Shown one piece after another: positions 1 through 6,658 of a DNA stretch of 9,771 nt. Each line of letters starts with the position of its first letter. The stretch's first letter is position 1. Made by a program: the position numbers and the translations under genes. The notes under the pieces were generated by a model, which was not told the DNA's origin, ran no database searches, and was given only the letters and a program-made list of their open reading frames with translations. Source of the stretch: Dethiosulfatibacter sp. (GTDB lineage: Bacteria > Bacillota > Clostridia > Tissierellales > Dethiosulfatibacteraceae); assembly GCA_030591825.1 (NCBI GenBank), contig JAUVAG010000018.1, positions 1-9,771 on the forward strand, in the 5' to 3' direction.

Positions 1-423
1 ACACAGGTTGCAATAGTGACATATAAGCATCTTAAGGAGACGAAGGAGTTACTTGAGAAATATAATATGGAAGTAATGGGAGCGGCTATCAACCCAAGCA
101 TAGAGTCAATAGTAAAGATGGCCAAATATCCTCCGGGTACGAAATATGGTCTGGTAAGCCAGTCATACGAATTCCTGAAGAAGGTGGAGGATGCACTGGA
201 ACTGTCGGGTATTGAGAATGTTGAAATAATTCAGACAATAAGCAGAGAAGAAATGGAAATAAGGGAAGTTGTAGAAAAGGTTGATGTTGTCATAATCTCA
301 CCTGGAAGAGGAAAGAAGGTCGCTGAAATAGTTGGGGACAGGAAAGAGATGATAAATTTTCTTTATTTCCTTGATGGAGAATCGATAAAAATCATAAAAT
401 CCAGGTTAATGGACCTTAAATAG
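1..423 (+). CDS. Probable transcriptional regulator, C-terminal part (5' end cut by window edge)
   Basis: The frame is open to the left edge, so this is the last 140 residues of a longer protein; the GTG at 16 is an internal valine codon. The visible part looks like an alpha/beta ligand-sensing domain: alternating strands and helices, a turn with PPGTKYGLVSQS, and a late strand DVVIISPGR that resembles the end of periplasmic-binding-protein-like folds. From memory, similar C-terminal domains occur in clostridial GntR-type regulators, but the DNA-binding part would lie outside the window and cannot be checked. It has no transmembrane segment. It is followed by its own terminator and then by the glm promoter with a perfect palindrome, which fits a local regulator of the glutamate-fermentation genes. 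That role is inferred. It could also be an unrelated solute-sensing protein. Confidence 0.55.
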   Translation, partial: TQVAIVTYKHLKETKELLEKYNMEVMGAAINPSIESIVKMAKYPPGTKYGLVSQSYEFLKKVEDALELSGIENVEIIQTISREEMEIREVVEKVDVVIISPGRGKKVAEIVGDRKEMINFLYFLDGESIKIIKSRLMDLK

Positions 424-446
424 TAAAAAATACATGAAAGTTTTAG

Positions 447-476
447 AAAGTTGCAATCATTATTGCAACTTTTTTT
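447..476 (+). terminator. Rho-independent terminator after the regulator gene
   Basis: A perfect 11-bp stem (AAAGTTGCAAT at 447-457 with ATTGCAACTTT at 462-472) has a 4-nt loop, CATT, and runs directly into a T tract (470-476). It begins 23 nt after the regulator stop codon. It should separate regulator transcription from the glm cluster, so glmS needs its own promoter. Confidence 0.92.
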
Positions 477-615
477 AGTGCCAATTTTAGATCTATTGGA
501 TTATTGGAACCCTTGAAAGGTTAAGGAAGTATGGTCATGGCATTACTATGCAATATTGTATCTAAGGCTTGAAAATGCAGGAATATATGTTAATAAGTCA
601 ATTTATGAAATGCTG

Positions 616-644
616 TTGACCTTTAAAAAAAGGTATGCTATATT
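616..644 (+). promoter_or_regulatory. Sigma-A-type promoter of the glm-mal-cit cluster
   Basis: TTGACC (616-621) is separated by exactly 17 nt from TATATT (639-644), with an extended -10 TG at 636-637. This is close to the housekeeping consensus. The expected transcription start is near 650-652, giving a 5' leader of about 63 nt before glmS. That leader is too short for a cobalamin riboswitch, and I see no such structure. It is the only good promoter between the upstream terminator and glmS. Confidence 0.82.
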
Positions 645-651
645 AACTACA

Positions 652-665
652 ATGGACTAGTCCAT
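652..665. promoter_or_regulatory. Perfect 14-bp palindrome at the transcription start, probable operator
   Basis: ATGGACTAGTCCAT is a perfect dyad centred between 658 and 659, about 14-20 nt past the -10 box, where a bound dimer would block initiation or promoter escape. The TGG-N6-CCA form recalls operators of GntR-family repressors such as the TGGTCTAGACCA-type sites of the HutC subfamily, with a different core. It supports control by a dimeric regulator, perhaps the product of the truncated gene at 1-423. That link is inferred. Confidence 0.62.
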
Positions 666-669
666 AATA

Positions 670-700
670 CCAATTGACATTGGATGGTGCCAATTGGACC
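670..700 (+). repeat. CCAAT/ATTGG dyads in the glmS leader, next to its ribosome binding site
   Basis: CCAATTG occurs at 670-676 and again at 690-696, offset by 20 bp or about two helical turns. The first copy belongs to the inverted repeat CCAAT-N4-ATTGG (670-683); the second is the palindrome CCAATTGG (690-697). In RNA, GGTGCC AATT GGACC (686-700) can fold into a five-pair hairpin with one bulged G, ending one nucleotide before the Shine-Dalgarno GGAGGG (702-707). The segment could be a second operator or a weak translational structure. The repeats are visible; the function is unknown. Confidence 0.4.
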
Positions 701-713
701 TGGAGGGAAAGAT

Positions 714-1142
714 ATGAACAATACAATAGTCTTGGGAGTAATAGGAGCAGATTGTCATGCAGTAGGAAATAAAATATTGGACCACGCATTTTCAAAGGCT
801 GGATTTAATGTTGTAAACATAGGAGTACTCAGTTCTCAGGAGGAATTCATTGATGCTGCTGTAGAGACTGATGCAAAAGCTATTCTTGTTTCATCTCTTT
901 ATGGACATGGAGAAATAGACTGCAAGGGTCTTAAGGATAAATGTATTGAAGCAGGACTTGAGAATGTAATACTTTATGCAGGTGGAAACCTTGTTGTTGG
1001 AAAGCAGGATTTTGAGAAAGTTGAGAAAAGATTCAAGGATATGGGATTTGACAGGGTTTATGCACCGGGAACTTCACCAGCAGAGTCCATTTCTGATCTT
1101 AAGGATGACTTGAATTTCAATATTGGAACTATGGCGGTATAA
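714..1142 (+). CDS. glmS: Glutamate mutase sigma subunit (methylaspartate mutase, B12-binding)
   Basis: Small subunit of adenosylcobalamin-dependent glutamate mutase (EC 5.4.99.1), which with GlmE interconverts L-glutamate and (2S,3S)-3-methylaspartate in the cytoplasm. The 142 residues are the usual size for the family (about 137). The B12-binding signature DxHxxG is D13-C-H15-A-V-G18, with H15 the expected lower axial cobalt ligand. The other Rossmann-like cobalamin contacts are visible as S61-L62-Y-G and A89-G-G-N. The ATG at 714 is chosen because GGAGGG (702-707) lies 6 nt upstream and the protein then starts as [11 protein letters not shown], like its relatives. The in-frame ATG at 684 would add ten glycine/proline-rich residues across the leader repeats and has no good ribosome binding site. 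First gene of the cluster, 14 nt before glmL. Confidence 0.98.
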   Translation: MNNTIVLGVIGADCHAVGNKILDHAFSKAGFNVVNIGVLSSQEEFIDAAVETDAKAILVSSLYGHGEIDCKGLKDKCIEAGLENVILYAGGNLVVGKQDFEKVEKRFKDMGFDRVYAPGTSPAESISDLKDDLNFNIGTMAV

Positions 1143-1156
1143 AAGGATTGAATTAT

Positions 1157-2548
1157 ATGAATGCGGTATTATTGATTGATTTTGGTAGCACTTATACAAA
1201 GCTTACAGCAGTAGACATAGATAATGATGAAATACTTGCAGTGGCTTCAAGTGAAACAACAGTCAAAACAAATATAATGGATGGTTTTTACAAGGCTTTT
1301 GAAGTAATCAAGGCTAAGACATGCGACTTGGACATTGAATATGTCGAAAAACTTGCATGCAGCAGTGCGGCAGGCGGACTTAAGATGATATCAATAGGCC
1401 TTGTCCAAAGCCTCACTTCAGAAGCTGCTAAAAGAGCAGCCCTTGGAGCTGGATCGAAGGTATATAGGACATACAGTCATGAACTAAGCGCTAGGGAAAT
1501 AAGTAAAATCATTGAAGAAAAGCCTGATATTATCCTTCTTGCTGGAGGAACGGATGGTGGAAACAAAGACTGTATTATTAAAAATGCAGAAGCCCTATCT
1601 GGTAAAATTGGAGATATTCCAGTTGTTGTATCAGGAAACAAAAATGCAGTAGATGATATTGAAAATATATTTGAAGAAAATGGAATATACTTTAAAATTA
1701 CAGATAATGTAATGCCAAGACTCAATATACTCAATGTTGAGCCTGCAAGGGAAGCCATAAGAACTGTTTTTATGGAGAAAATCATTGAAGCAAAGGGTCT
1801 TGGAGAAGCAGAGAAAGAGATAGATAATATAATGATGACTACACCGACTGCTGTATTAAAGGCAGTCAATTTATTAGCTGATGGTACAAATGAAGAGGAA
1901 GGCATAGGAGAAATTCTTGTAGTAGATATAGGTGGGGCCACCACCGATGTCCATTCCATATCGAAAGGTGAGCCAACCAAATCGGGTGTGGTTTTCAAAG
2001 GGCTTCAGGAACCATATGCAAAGAGAACTGTAGAAGGTGACCTGGGAATGAGAGAAAGCGCCAGTTCACTTTATGAGTCGGCAGGATTTGTAAAAATGAA
2101 AAAATTTATGGCTAATGAATCAATAGACATAAAGGAAAAATGTGAATATCTGTCAAGGAATATAGGAAAGATTCCAAAAACTGAAGAAGAAAAGGAAGTG
2201 GATGAAACCATTTGCACAACTGCTGTGGGCCTGGCAATTGAAAGACATATAGGAAGGGTTGCTACAGAGTATTCACCTATGGGTGTCATATATTCTCAGG
2301 AAGGGAAGGACCTTAGTGAAACGGGATATGTATTGGGCACTGGGGGAGCTATAGTGAAAAGTAGAAATCCAGTAAAGATTTTAAAGTCAGGAATGGAAAG
2401 TATAAAAGATCCTAAGTATCTTAAACCAAGTAAACCTGAATATCTTCTTGATAAGGATTATATACTGTCTGCTATGGGTCTCTTGTCGGAAAGTTATCCT
2501 AACAAGGCTTTAAAGATTCTAAAGAAACATGTTGTTAATATTGGATAA
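1157..2548 (+). CDS. glmL: GlmL/MutL, ASKHA-fold ATPase associated with glutamate mutase
   Basis: A protein of 463 residues, the usual size of GlmL. Members are encoded between the two mutase genes and are thought to act as a reactivating or chaperone ATPase for the B12 enzyme; the exact role is less firmly established than that of its neighbours. ATPase motifs of the acetate kinase/Hsp70/actin fold are in order: phosphate 1 (D8-FGSTYTK), a glycine-rich LAGGTDGGN at 128-136, phosphate 2 (VVDIGGATTD from 255), and the adenosine motif LGTGGA at 393-398. No membrane segment is seen. Start choice: AAAAGGA (1141-1147) lies 9 nt before the ATG at 1157, a normal spacing. The in-frame TTG at 1148 touches that site and would add only three residues. 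It is unrelated to the DNA-repair MutL despite the old name. Confidence 0.96.
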   Translation: MNAVLLIDFGSTYTKLTAVDIDNDEILAVASSETTVKTNIMDGFYKAFEVIKAKTCDLDIEYVEKLACSSAAGGLKMISIGLVQSLTSEAAKRAALGAGSKVYRTYSHELSAREISKIIEEKPDIILLAGGTDGGNKDCIIKNAEALSGKIGDIPVVVSGNKNAVDDIENIFEENGIYFKITDNVMPRLNILNVEPAREAIRTVFMEKIIEAKGLGEAEKEIDNIMMTTPTAVLKAVNLLADGTNEEEGIGEILVVDIGGATTDVHSISKGEPTKSGVVFKGLQEPYAKRTVEGDLGMRESASSLYESAGFVKMKKFMANESIDIKEKCEYLSRNIGKIPKTEEEKEVDETICTTAVGLAIERHIGRVATEYSPMGVIYSQEGKDLSETGYVLGTGGAIVKSRNPVKILKSGMESIKDPKYLKPSKPEYLLDKDYILSAMGLLSESYPNKALKILKKHVVNIG

Positions 2549-2668
2549 TGAAATCAATAAAAATATGAAATTATATTAAGATAATGAATTGCTGTTAGGG
2601 TATTGTTTTCAATAGAGAGAATAGTTCGCATTTAAATTAAGATTTGAATATATGAGGAGGTTATTGGT
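2549..2668 (+). other. 120-nt glmL-glmE spacer, AT-rich, no gene
   Basis: No ORF with a ribosome binding site and no terminator are seen here. A small hairpin (TATTG at 2601-2605, CAATA at 2610-2614, loop TTTT) could form but is not followed by a T run. The only clear element is the strong AGGAGG of glmE near the right end. I see no convincing promoter, so read-through from glmL is the simplest reading. Confidence 0.5.
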
Positions 2669-4117
2669 ATGAATTTAAGGAATAAGCGATTAAACGATGA
2701 TTTATTTTATAAAATTAGGGAAGATGTTTTAACTCACTGGAGCACAGGAAAGGATGTTGACTTAAAGGAAGCTATGGATTATATGAGCAAGGTTCCTGAT
2801 GAAAAGAACTTTTCAGTGCAACTTAAGAAGGCAAAAGATAGCGGAATCACATTGGTTCAGCCTAGAGCTGGTGTTGCACTTGTAGACGAGCATATAGAAT
2901 TATTAAATTATTTGCAGGATGAAGGTGGGGCTGATCTTCTTCCATCTACTATAGACAGTTATACAAGACAGAACAGATACAACGAATGTCAGACAGGTAT
3001 AGATGAAAGCATTAAGGAAAACCGATCCCTTCTTAATGGATTTCCAGTTGTAAATCATGGTGTGTACAACTGTAGAAAGGTTCTTGAAAATGTAAAAAGA
3101 CCTGTTCAGGCTAGACATGGTACACCTGATGCAAGACTCTTGACTGAAATTATTCATGCTGGAGGATGGACATCAAATGAAGGTGGAGGAATTTCATACA
3201 ATATTCCTTATGCTAAGAGTGTTTCATTGGAAAAAACTCTTTACGATTGGCAGTACTGTGACAGGTTGGCAGGAATATATGAAGAAAATGGAATAAAGAT
3301 AAACAGGGAGCCATTCGGACCTCTTACAGGTACTCTAGTTCCTCCGAGTATATCAAATGCAGTTGCAATAATTGAAGGTCTTTTAGCGGCTGAACAGGGA
3401 GTAAAGAATCTTACTCTTGGCTATGGACAGTGCGGAAGTCTTTTACAGGATATAGCAGCAATTAAAGCCTTAACCAACCAGGCTGAAGAATATTTTGAGA
3501 AATACGATTATGATGTTGAACTTACTACTGTTTTCCATCAGTGGATGGGTGGATTCCCAGAAGATGAATCAAAGGCATTTTCGGTAATTAGCTGGGGATC
3601 TGTTGCAGCATCATTTGCAGGTGCAACAAAGGTTATAGTTAAGACTCCTCACGAGGCACTTGGAATTCCAACAAAGGAAGCAAATGTCCAGGGAATCAAG
3701 GCAACAAAGCAGATAATCAATCTTACGAAATATCAGAGTATTCCTCTATTCAGTGAACTGGACCAGGAAATAGAAATGATAAAAAGAGAAACAAAATGCA
3801 TAATTGACAAGGTCTTTGAAGTTGGAATGGGCGATCTTGCACAGGGTGTTGTAAAAGCATTTGAAATGGGAATACTTGATATACCTTTTGCACCAAGTAA
3901 GTTTAACCATGGAAAGATACTTCCAGCAAGAGACAATTATGGAGCAGTTAGATACCTTGATTTTGGAAATATACCTGCAGATAAGGAAGTTAAGGATTAC
4001 CACAAAAAACTTCTTGAAGAAAGAGGTGTTTTCGAAAAAAGAGATGTAAGTTTTGACATGGTAATAGATGATATATTTGCAGTAAGCAAGGGAATACTAA
4101 TAGGAAGACCGGAATAG
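2669..4117 (+). CDS. glmE: Glutamate mutase epsilon subunit (methylaspartate mutase, catalytic)
   Basis: Catalytic TIM-barrel subunit of glutamate mutase (EC 5.4.99.1). Two GlmE pair with two GlmS to hold adenosylcobalamin and carry out the radical carbon-skeleton rearrangement. Its 482 residues are close to the 483-485 of clostridial homologues, and the match is clear throughout, from QPRAGVAL near residue 64 to the C-terminal IGRPE. The substrate-binding 'arginine claw' of the C. cochlearium enzyme is present at the same numbers, R66, R100 and R149, as are E171, Y177 and Y181 in [18 protein letters not shown]. The protein should therefore be active. AGGAGG (2655-2660) lies 8 nt before the ATG. 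The 120-nt gap after glmL is the longest before mal; mal follows after 24 nt. Confidence 0.98.
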   Translation: MNLRNKRLNDDLFYKIREDVLTHWSTGKDVDLKEAMDYMSKVPDEKNFSVQLKKAKDSGITLVQPRAGVALVDEHIELLNYLQDEGGADLLPSTIDSYTRQNRYNECQTGIDESIKENRSLLNGFPVVNHGVYNCRKVLENVKRPVQARHGTPDARLLTEIIHAGGWTSNEGGGISYNIPYAKSVSLEKTLYDWQYCDRLAGIYEENGIKINREPFGPLTGTLVPPSISNAVAIIEGLLAAEQGVKNLTLGYGQCGSLLQDIAAIKALTNQAEEYFEKYDYDVELTTVFHQWMGGFPEDESKAFSVISWGSVAASFAGATKVIVKTPHEALGIPTKEANVQGIKATKQIINLTKYQSIPLFSELDQEIEMIKRETKCIIDKVFEVGMGDLAQGVVKAFEMGILDIPFAPSKFNHGKILPARDNYGAVRYLDFGNIPADKEVKDYHKKLLEERGVFEKRDVSFDMVIDDIFAVSKGILIGRPE

Positions 4118-4141
4118 TCGGTATTAACGGGAGATTAGATG

Positions 4142-5383
4142 ATGAAGATTATAGACGTAGTTTATACTAAGGGAAGAACAGGTTTTTATTTTGACGATCA
4201 GAGAGCAATAAAGAAGGGCGCTGGAAAGGACGGCTTCATGTATGAGGGAGAGGCTGTAACTGATGGATTCACAAGTGTAAGACAGGCTGGAGAGTGTATC
4301 TCGGTTATGATTGTACTTGAAGACGGTCAGGTTGCCCATGGTGACTGTGCAGCGGTTCAATACTCTGGAGCAGGCGGAAGGGACAATCTATTTCTTGCAG
4401 ATGAATTCATACCAGTACTTGAGAAGAATGTTACTCCAAAGCTTGTTGGAAGAGAACTTAACAATTTCAAGGAACTTGCAGAGGAATTTGACACTATGCA
4501 GATTGACGGCAAAAACATGCATACTGCTTTGAGATACGGAGTAACACAGGCTATCCTTGATGGAGTTTCAAAGGCAAAGAGAAAGACAATGGCTCAGGTA
4601 ATCAAGGAAGAATATAATACAAATGTTGAATTCAAAAGAATACCAATATTTACGCAATGCGGCGATGACAGGTATGATAATGTTGACAAGATGATAATCA
4701 AGGGATCAGATGTAATCCCTCATGGACTCATAAATAATGTTGAACAAAAGCTTGGAAACGACGGAGAAAAGCTTGTTGAATATGTTGGCTGGTTAAAGGA
4801 CAGAATCGCAAAGTACAAAACCGAGAAATCAAAGGACATAGTTTTCCATATAGATGTTTATGGAACCATAGGAATTGCTTTCGATAATGATCTTGAAAAG
4901 ATTGCAGAATATTTCGGAAAACTTGAAGTAGAAGCCAAGCCTCACAAGTTGAGAATAGAAGGACCAATAGATATTGAAAACAGGGAAAAGCAGGTTGAGA
5001 TACTTAAAAACCTTAAAGTTATACTTACAGAGAAAAACATCAATGTTGAAATAGTAGCAGATGAATGGTGCAATACTTTTGAAGACATCAAGCTCTTTGT
5101 TGATGAAGATGCAGCTGACATGGTTCAAATAAAGACTCCTGATCTTGGAGGGATAAACAATATTATTGAAGCCATACTTTACTGTAAGAGAAACGATGTT
5201 GGAGCATACTGTGGAGGAACTTGCAACGAGACTGACAGATCTGCACAGATTTGTACAAATATTGCAGTAGCCTGCGGTGCAGACCAGTGTCTTGCAAAAC
5301 CGGGTATGGGTGTTGATGAAGGATTTATGATAGTAAACAACGAGATGACCAGAATACTTGCCTTATCAAACTTACACAGGTGA
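4142..5383 (+). CDS. mal: Methylaspartate ammonia-lyase (3-methylaspartase)
   Basis: Removes ammonia from (2S,3S)-3-methylaspartate to give mesaconate (EC 4.3.1.2), the step after glutamate mutase. It belongs to the enolase superfamily, an N-terminal capping domain plus a barrel. With the start at 4142 it has 413 residues, the length of the C. tetanomorphum enzyme, and key residues fall at the same numbers: Mg2+ ligands D238, E273 and D307; catalytic base K331 in the KTPDLGG stretch; H194; and Q73, Q172, Q329, T360 and C361 around the substrate. An in-frame ATG immediately before (4139) would add one methionine. GGGAGA (4129-4134) is 7 nt from 4142 and 4 nt from 4139, so 4142 is preferred. 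Its stop codon overlaps the citD ribosome binding site. Confidence 0.98.
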   Translation: MKIIDVVYTKGRTGFYFDDQRAIKKGAGKDGFMYEGEAVTDGFTSVRQAGECISVMIVLEDGQVAHGDCAAVQYSGAGGRDNLFLADEFIPVLEKNVTPKLVGRELNNFKELAEEFDTMQIDGKNMHTALRYGVTQAILDGVSKAKRKTMAQVIKEEYNTNVEFKRIPIFTQCGDDRYDNVDKMIIKGSDVIPHGLINNVEQKLGNDGEKLVEYVGWLKDRIAKYKTEKSKDIVFHIDVYGTIGIAFDNDLEKIAEYFGKLEVEAKPHKLRIEGPIDIENREKQVEILKNLKVILTEKNINVEIVADEWCNTFEDIKLFVDEDAADMVQIKTPDLGGINNIIEAILYCKRNDVGAYCGGTCNETDRSAQICTNIAVACGADQCLAKPGMGVDEGFMIVNNEMTRILALSNLHR

Positions 5384-5387
5384 TAAT

Positions 5388-5654
5388 ATGAAAATATTGA
5401 AGCCGGCAAAGGCCGGAACTCTTGAATCAAGCGACATATACATAACCGTATATCCAAATGACGGTGAAGGAATAAATATAAAACTTGAAAGCATAGTAAT
5501 GAAGCAGTTCGGAAGTCAGATTAAAAAGGTAATAACTGAGACACTTGGCGAATTGGATGTTGAAAATGTTGACGTTGTTGCTGTGGACAAAGGAGCTCTT
5601 GATTGTACAATAAAAGCAAGAGTTGAAGCTGCAGTTAGACGTTCATCGTTGTAG
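5388..5654 (+). CDS. citD: Citrate/citramalate lyase acyl carrier protein (gamma subunit)
   Basis: Acyl carrier subunit of a citrate-lyase-type complex, 88 residues (E. coli CitD has 98). In the family, Ser14 carries the 2'-(5''-phosphoribosyl)-3'-dephospho-CoA group. Here the N-terminal KPAKAGTLESSD places S14 exactly, and the second signature DKGALDC is present near the C-terminus. The start at 5388 gives the family N-terminus; the TTG at 5358 in the same frame lies inside mal and is not needed. AGGTGA (5378-5383) overlaps the mal stop codon, so translation of the two genes is likely coupled. Because mal comes directly before it, I infer that the carrier serves citramalate lyase. No citX or citG gene for making the prosthetic group is in the window. 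Confidence 0.96.
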   Translation: MKILKPAKAGTLESSDIYITVYPNDGEGINIKLESIVMKQFGSQIKKVITETLGELDVENVDVVAVDKGALDCTIKARVEAAVRRSSL

Positions 5655-5802
5655 ACTGTTTTTAAGCAAGCTTAGGAAAGTTAAATTTGCATAACCCCTT
5701 GAAGCGTTGGTGTTATGGGTTAAAGGAAACTTTTCTTCGCGGTTTTAATATCGACTTTGTCGATAACACATCAAAGATGCTTTCTTAAGGAGGCGTAATC
5801 TA
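5655..5802 (+). other. Structured 148-nt citD-citE spacer
   Basis: Two hairpins can be drawn. The first has a stem CATAACCCC (5690-5698) with GGTGTTATG (5709-5717), nine positions with one C-T mismatch and a 10-nt loop, enclosed by AAAGTT (5677-5682) with AACTTT (5728-5733). An alternative pairing, TAACCC with GGGTTA, competes with it. The second is a perfect 7-bp stem TATCGAC (5749-5755) with GTCGATA (5759-5765), loop TTT. Neither is followed by a T run, so they are not ordinary terminators. The spacer ends in AAGGAGG (5787-5793), the citE ribosome binding site. I see no ORF and no convincing promoter. Possible roles are mRNA processing or stability, or setting citE expression relative to citD. 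Confidence 0.55.
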
Positions 5803-6648
5803 ATGAATAAATTAAGAAGAACAATGCTGTTCATTCCTGGAGACAATCCAGGAATGATTCAAAATGCTGATGTTTTCGGCGCAGACAGTGTAATTATAGA
5901 CCTAGAGGATGCGGTGGGAGCTACAGAAAAGGATTCGTCAAGACTGTTAGTCAGGAATGCACTTATGAATCTGGATCTTGGCATTGTGGAAACAGTAGTA
6001 AGGATAAATGGAATGGACACTGAAGAGGGTGTTGAAGATATTAATGCTCTTCTTCTAGCAAAGCCTGATGGCATAATGGTGCCTAAGGCTACTGAGGAAT
6101 ATATAAAAATTGTCCACGAAATCATAAAAGAGACTGATATAATCCTTTTTCCAATAATTGAAGGTGCCTACAGTCTTGAAACAGTTACTGATATTATTAG
6201 AGCATCTGATAGAATAAAGGGAGTACTTTTTGGTGCTGAGGATTTCACTGCAGACATGGGAATCAAAAGAACAAAGGAAGGCAGTGAGATATTCTATGCA
6301 AGAAACAGGATTGCAACAGTATGCAAGGCCTTTGGAGTGGATGCAATAGATACTCCATTTACAGATACCAATGATGAAAAAGGACTTGAAAAAGACACTC
6401 TTGTTGGAAAATCCCTTGGAATGACTGGAAAGGCAGCAATAAACCCCAGACAGATTGAAATAATCAACGGAGTATATTCTCCTACCAAAGAAGAAATAGA
6501 TGAAGCAATGAAAATAATCAATGCTGCTGAAAAGGCTGCAGAGGAAGGAAAGGGAGTAATATCCCTGGATGGTAAAATGATTGATGCACCTATCATATCA
6601 AGAGCTGAAAAAGTTGTAGAGATAGCTAAACAGGCAGATCTTATTTAG
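5803..6648 (+). CDS. citE: Citrate/citramalate lyase beta subunit (acyl-ACP lyase)
   Basis: Beta subunit of the lyase, HpcH/HpaI-CitE family, 281 residues (the family is usually about 290-300). In citrate lyase it cleaves citryl-ACP to acetyl-ACP and oxaloacetate; in citramalate lyase, citramalyl-ACP to acetyl-ACP and pyruvate. Visible motifs: RTMLFIPGD near the N-terminus, DLEDAV from D33, VRING with R67, the metal-binding acidic residues E120 (FPIIE) and D147 (GAEDF), and GMTGKAAINPRQI at 206-218. The INPRQI form matches true CitE rather than many CitE-like proteins with IHP. AAGGAGG lies 9 nt before the ATG. Genomic context favours citramalate as substrate, but sequence alone does not settle that. 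citF follows after 10 nt. Confidence 0.95.
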   Translation: MNKLRRTMLFIPGDNPGMIQNADVFGADSVIIDLEDAVGATEKDSSRLLVRNALMNLDLGIVETVVRINGMDTEEGVEDINALLLAKPDGIMVPKATEEYIKIVHEIIKETDIILFPIIEGAYSLETVTDIIRASDRIKGVLFGAEDFTADMGIKRTKEGSEIFYARNRIATVCKAFGVDAIDTPFTDTNDEKGLEKDTLVGKSLGMTGKAAINPRQIEIINGVYSPTKEEIDEAMKIINAAEKAAEEGKGVISLDGKMIDAPIISRAEKVVEIAKQADLI

Positions 6649-6658
6649 AGGTGATAAT

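Noticed and set aside
531..572. A short ORF of 13 codons (ATG at 531) with AAGGAAG upstream, considered as a leader peptide.
   Set aside because: It lies upstream of the predicted transcription start of the glm promoter and has no run of regulatory codons or attenuator structure after it.
517..660. A 47-codon open stretch without a start codon on the + strand, between the upstream terminator and the glmS promoter, with a fairly protein-like reading (for example VWSWHYYAILYLRL).
   Set aside because: It has no start codon or ribosome binding site at its beginning, it runs through the promoter, and I recognise no family. It could be a gene fossil but chance is as likely.
645..713. Possible cobalamin riboswitch before the B12-dependent mutase genes.
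   Set aside because: The predicted leader is only about 63 nt and I see no B12-box-like conserved core; mutase genes use B12 rather than make or import it.
684..713. Ten-codon N-terminal extension of glmS from an upstream ATG.
   Set aside because: It falls in the leader repeats, has no ribosome binding site, and is absent from known GlmS proteins, while the ATG at 714 has GGAGGG at ideal spacing.
1477..1998. A long open frame on the - strand inside glmL.
   Set aside because: It is a shadow of the glmL coding frame, serine/isoleucine-rich with no recognisable domain and no plausible start context. The same holds for the other opposite-strand frames in the window.
5690..5717. Hairpin after citD considered as an intrinsic terminator.
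   Set aside because: It has a mismatch in the stem, a 10-nt loop and no T run after it, so termination is not supported.
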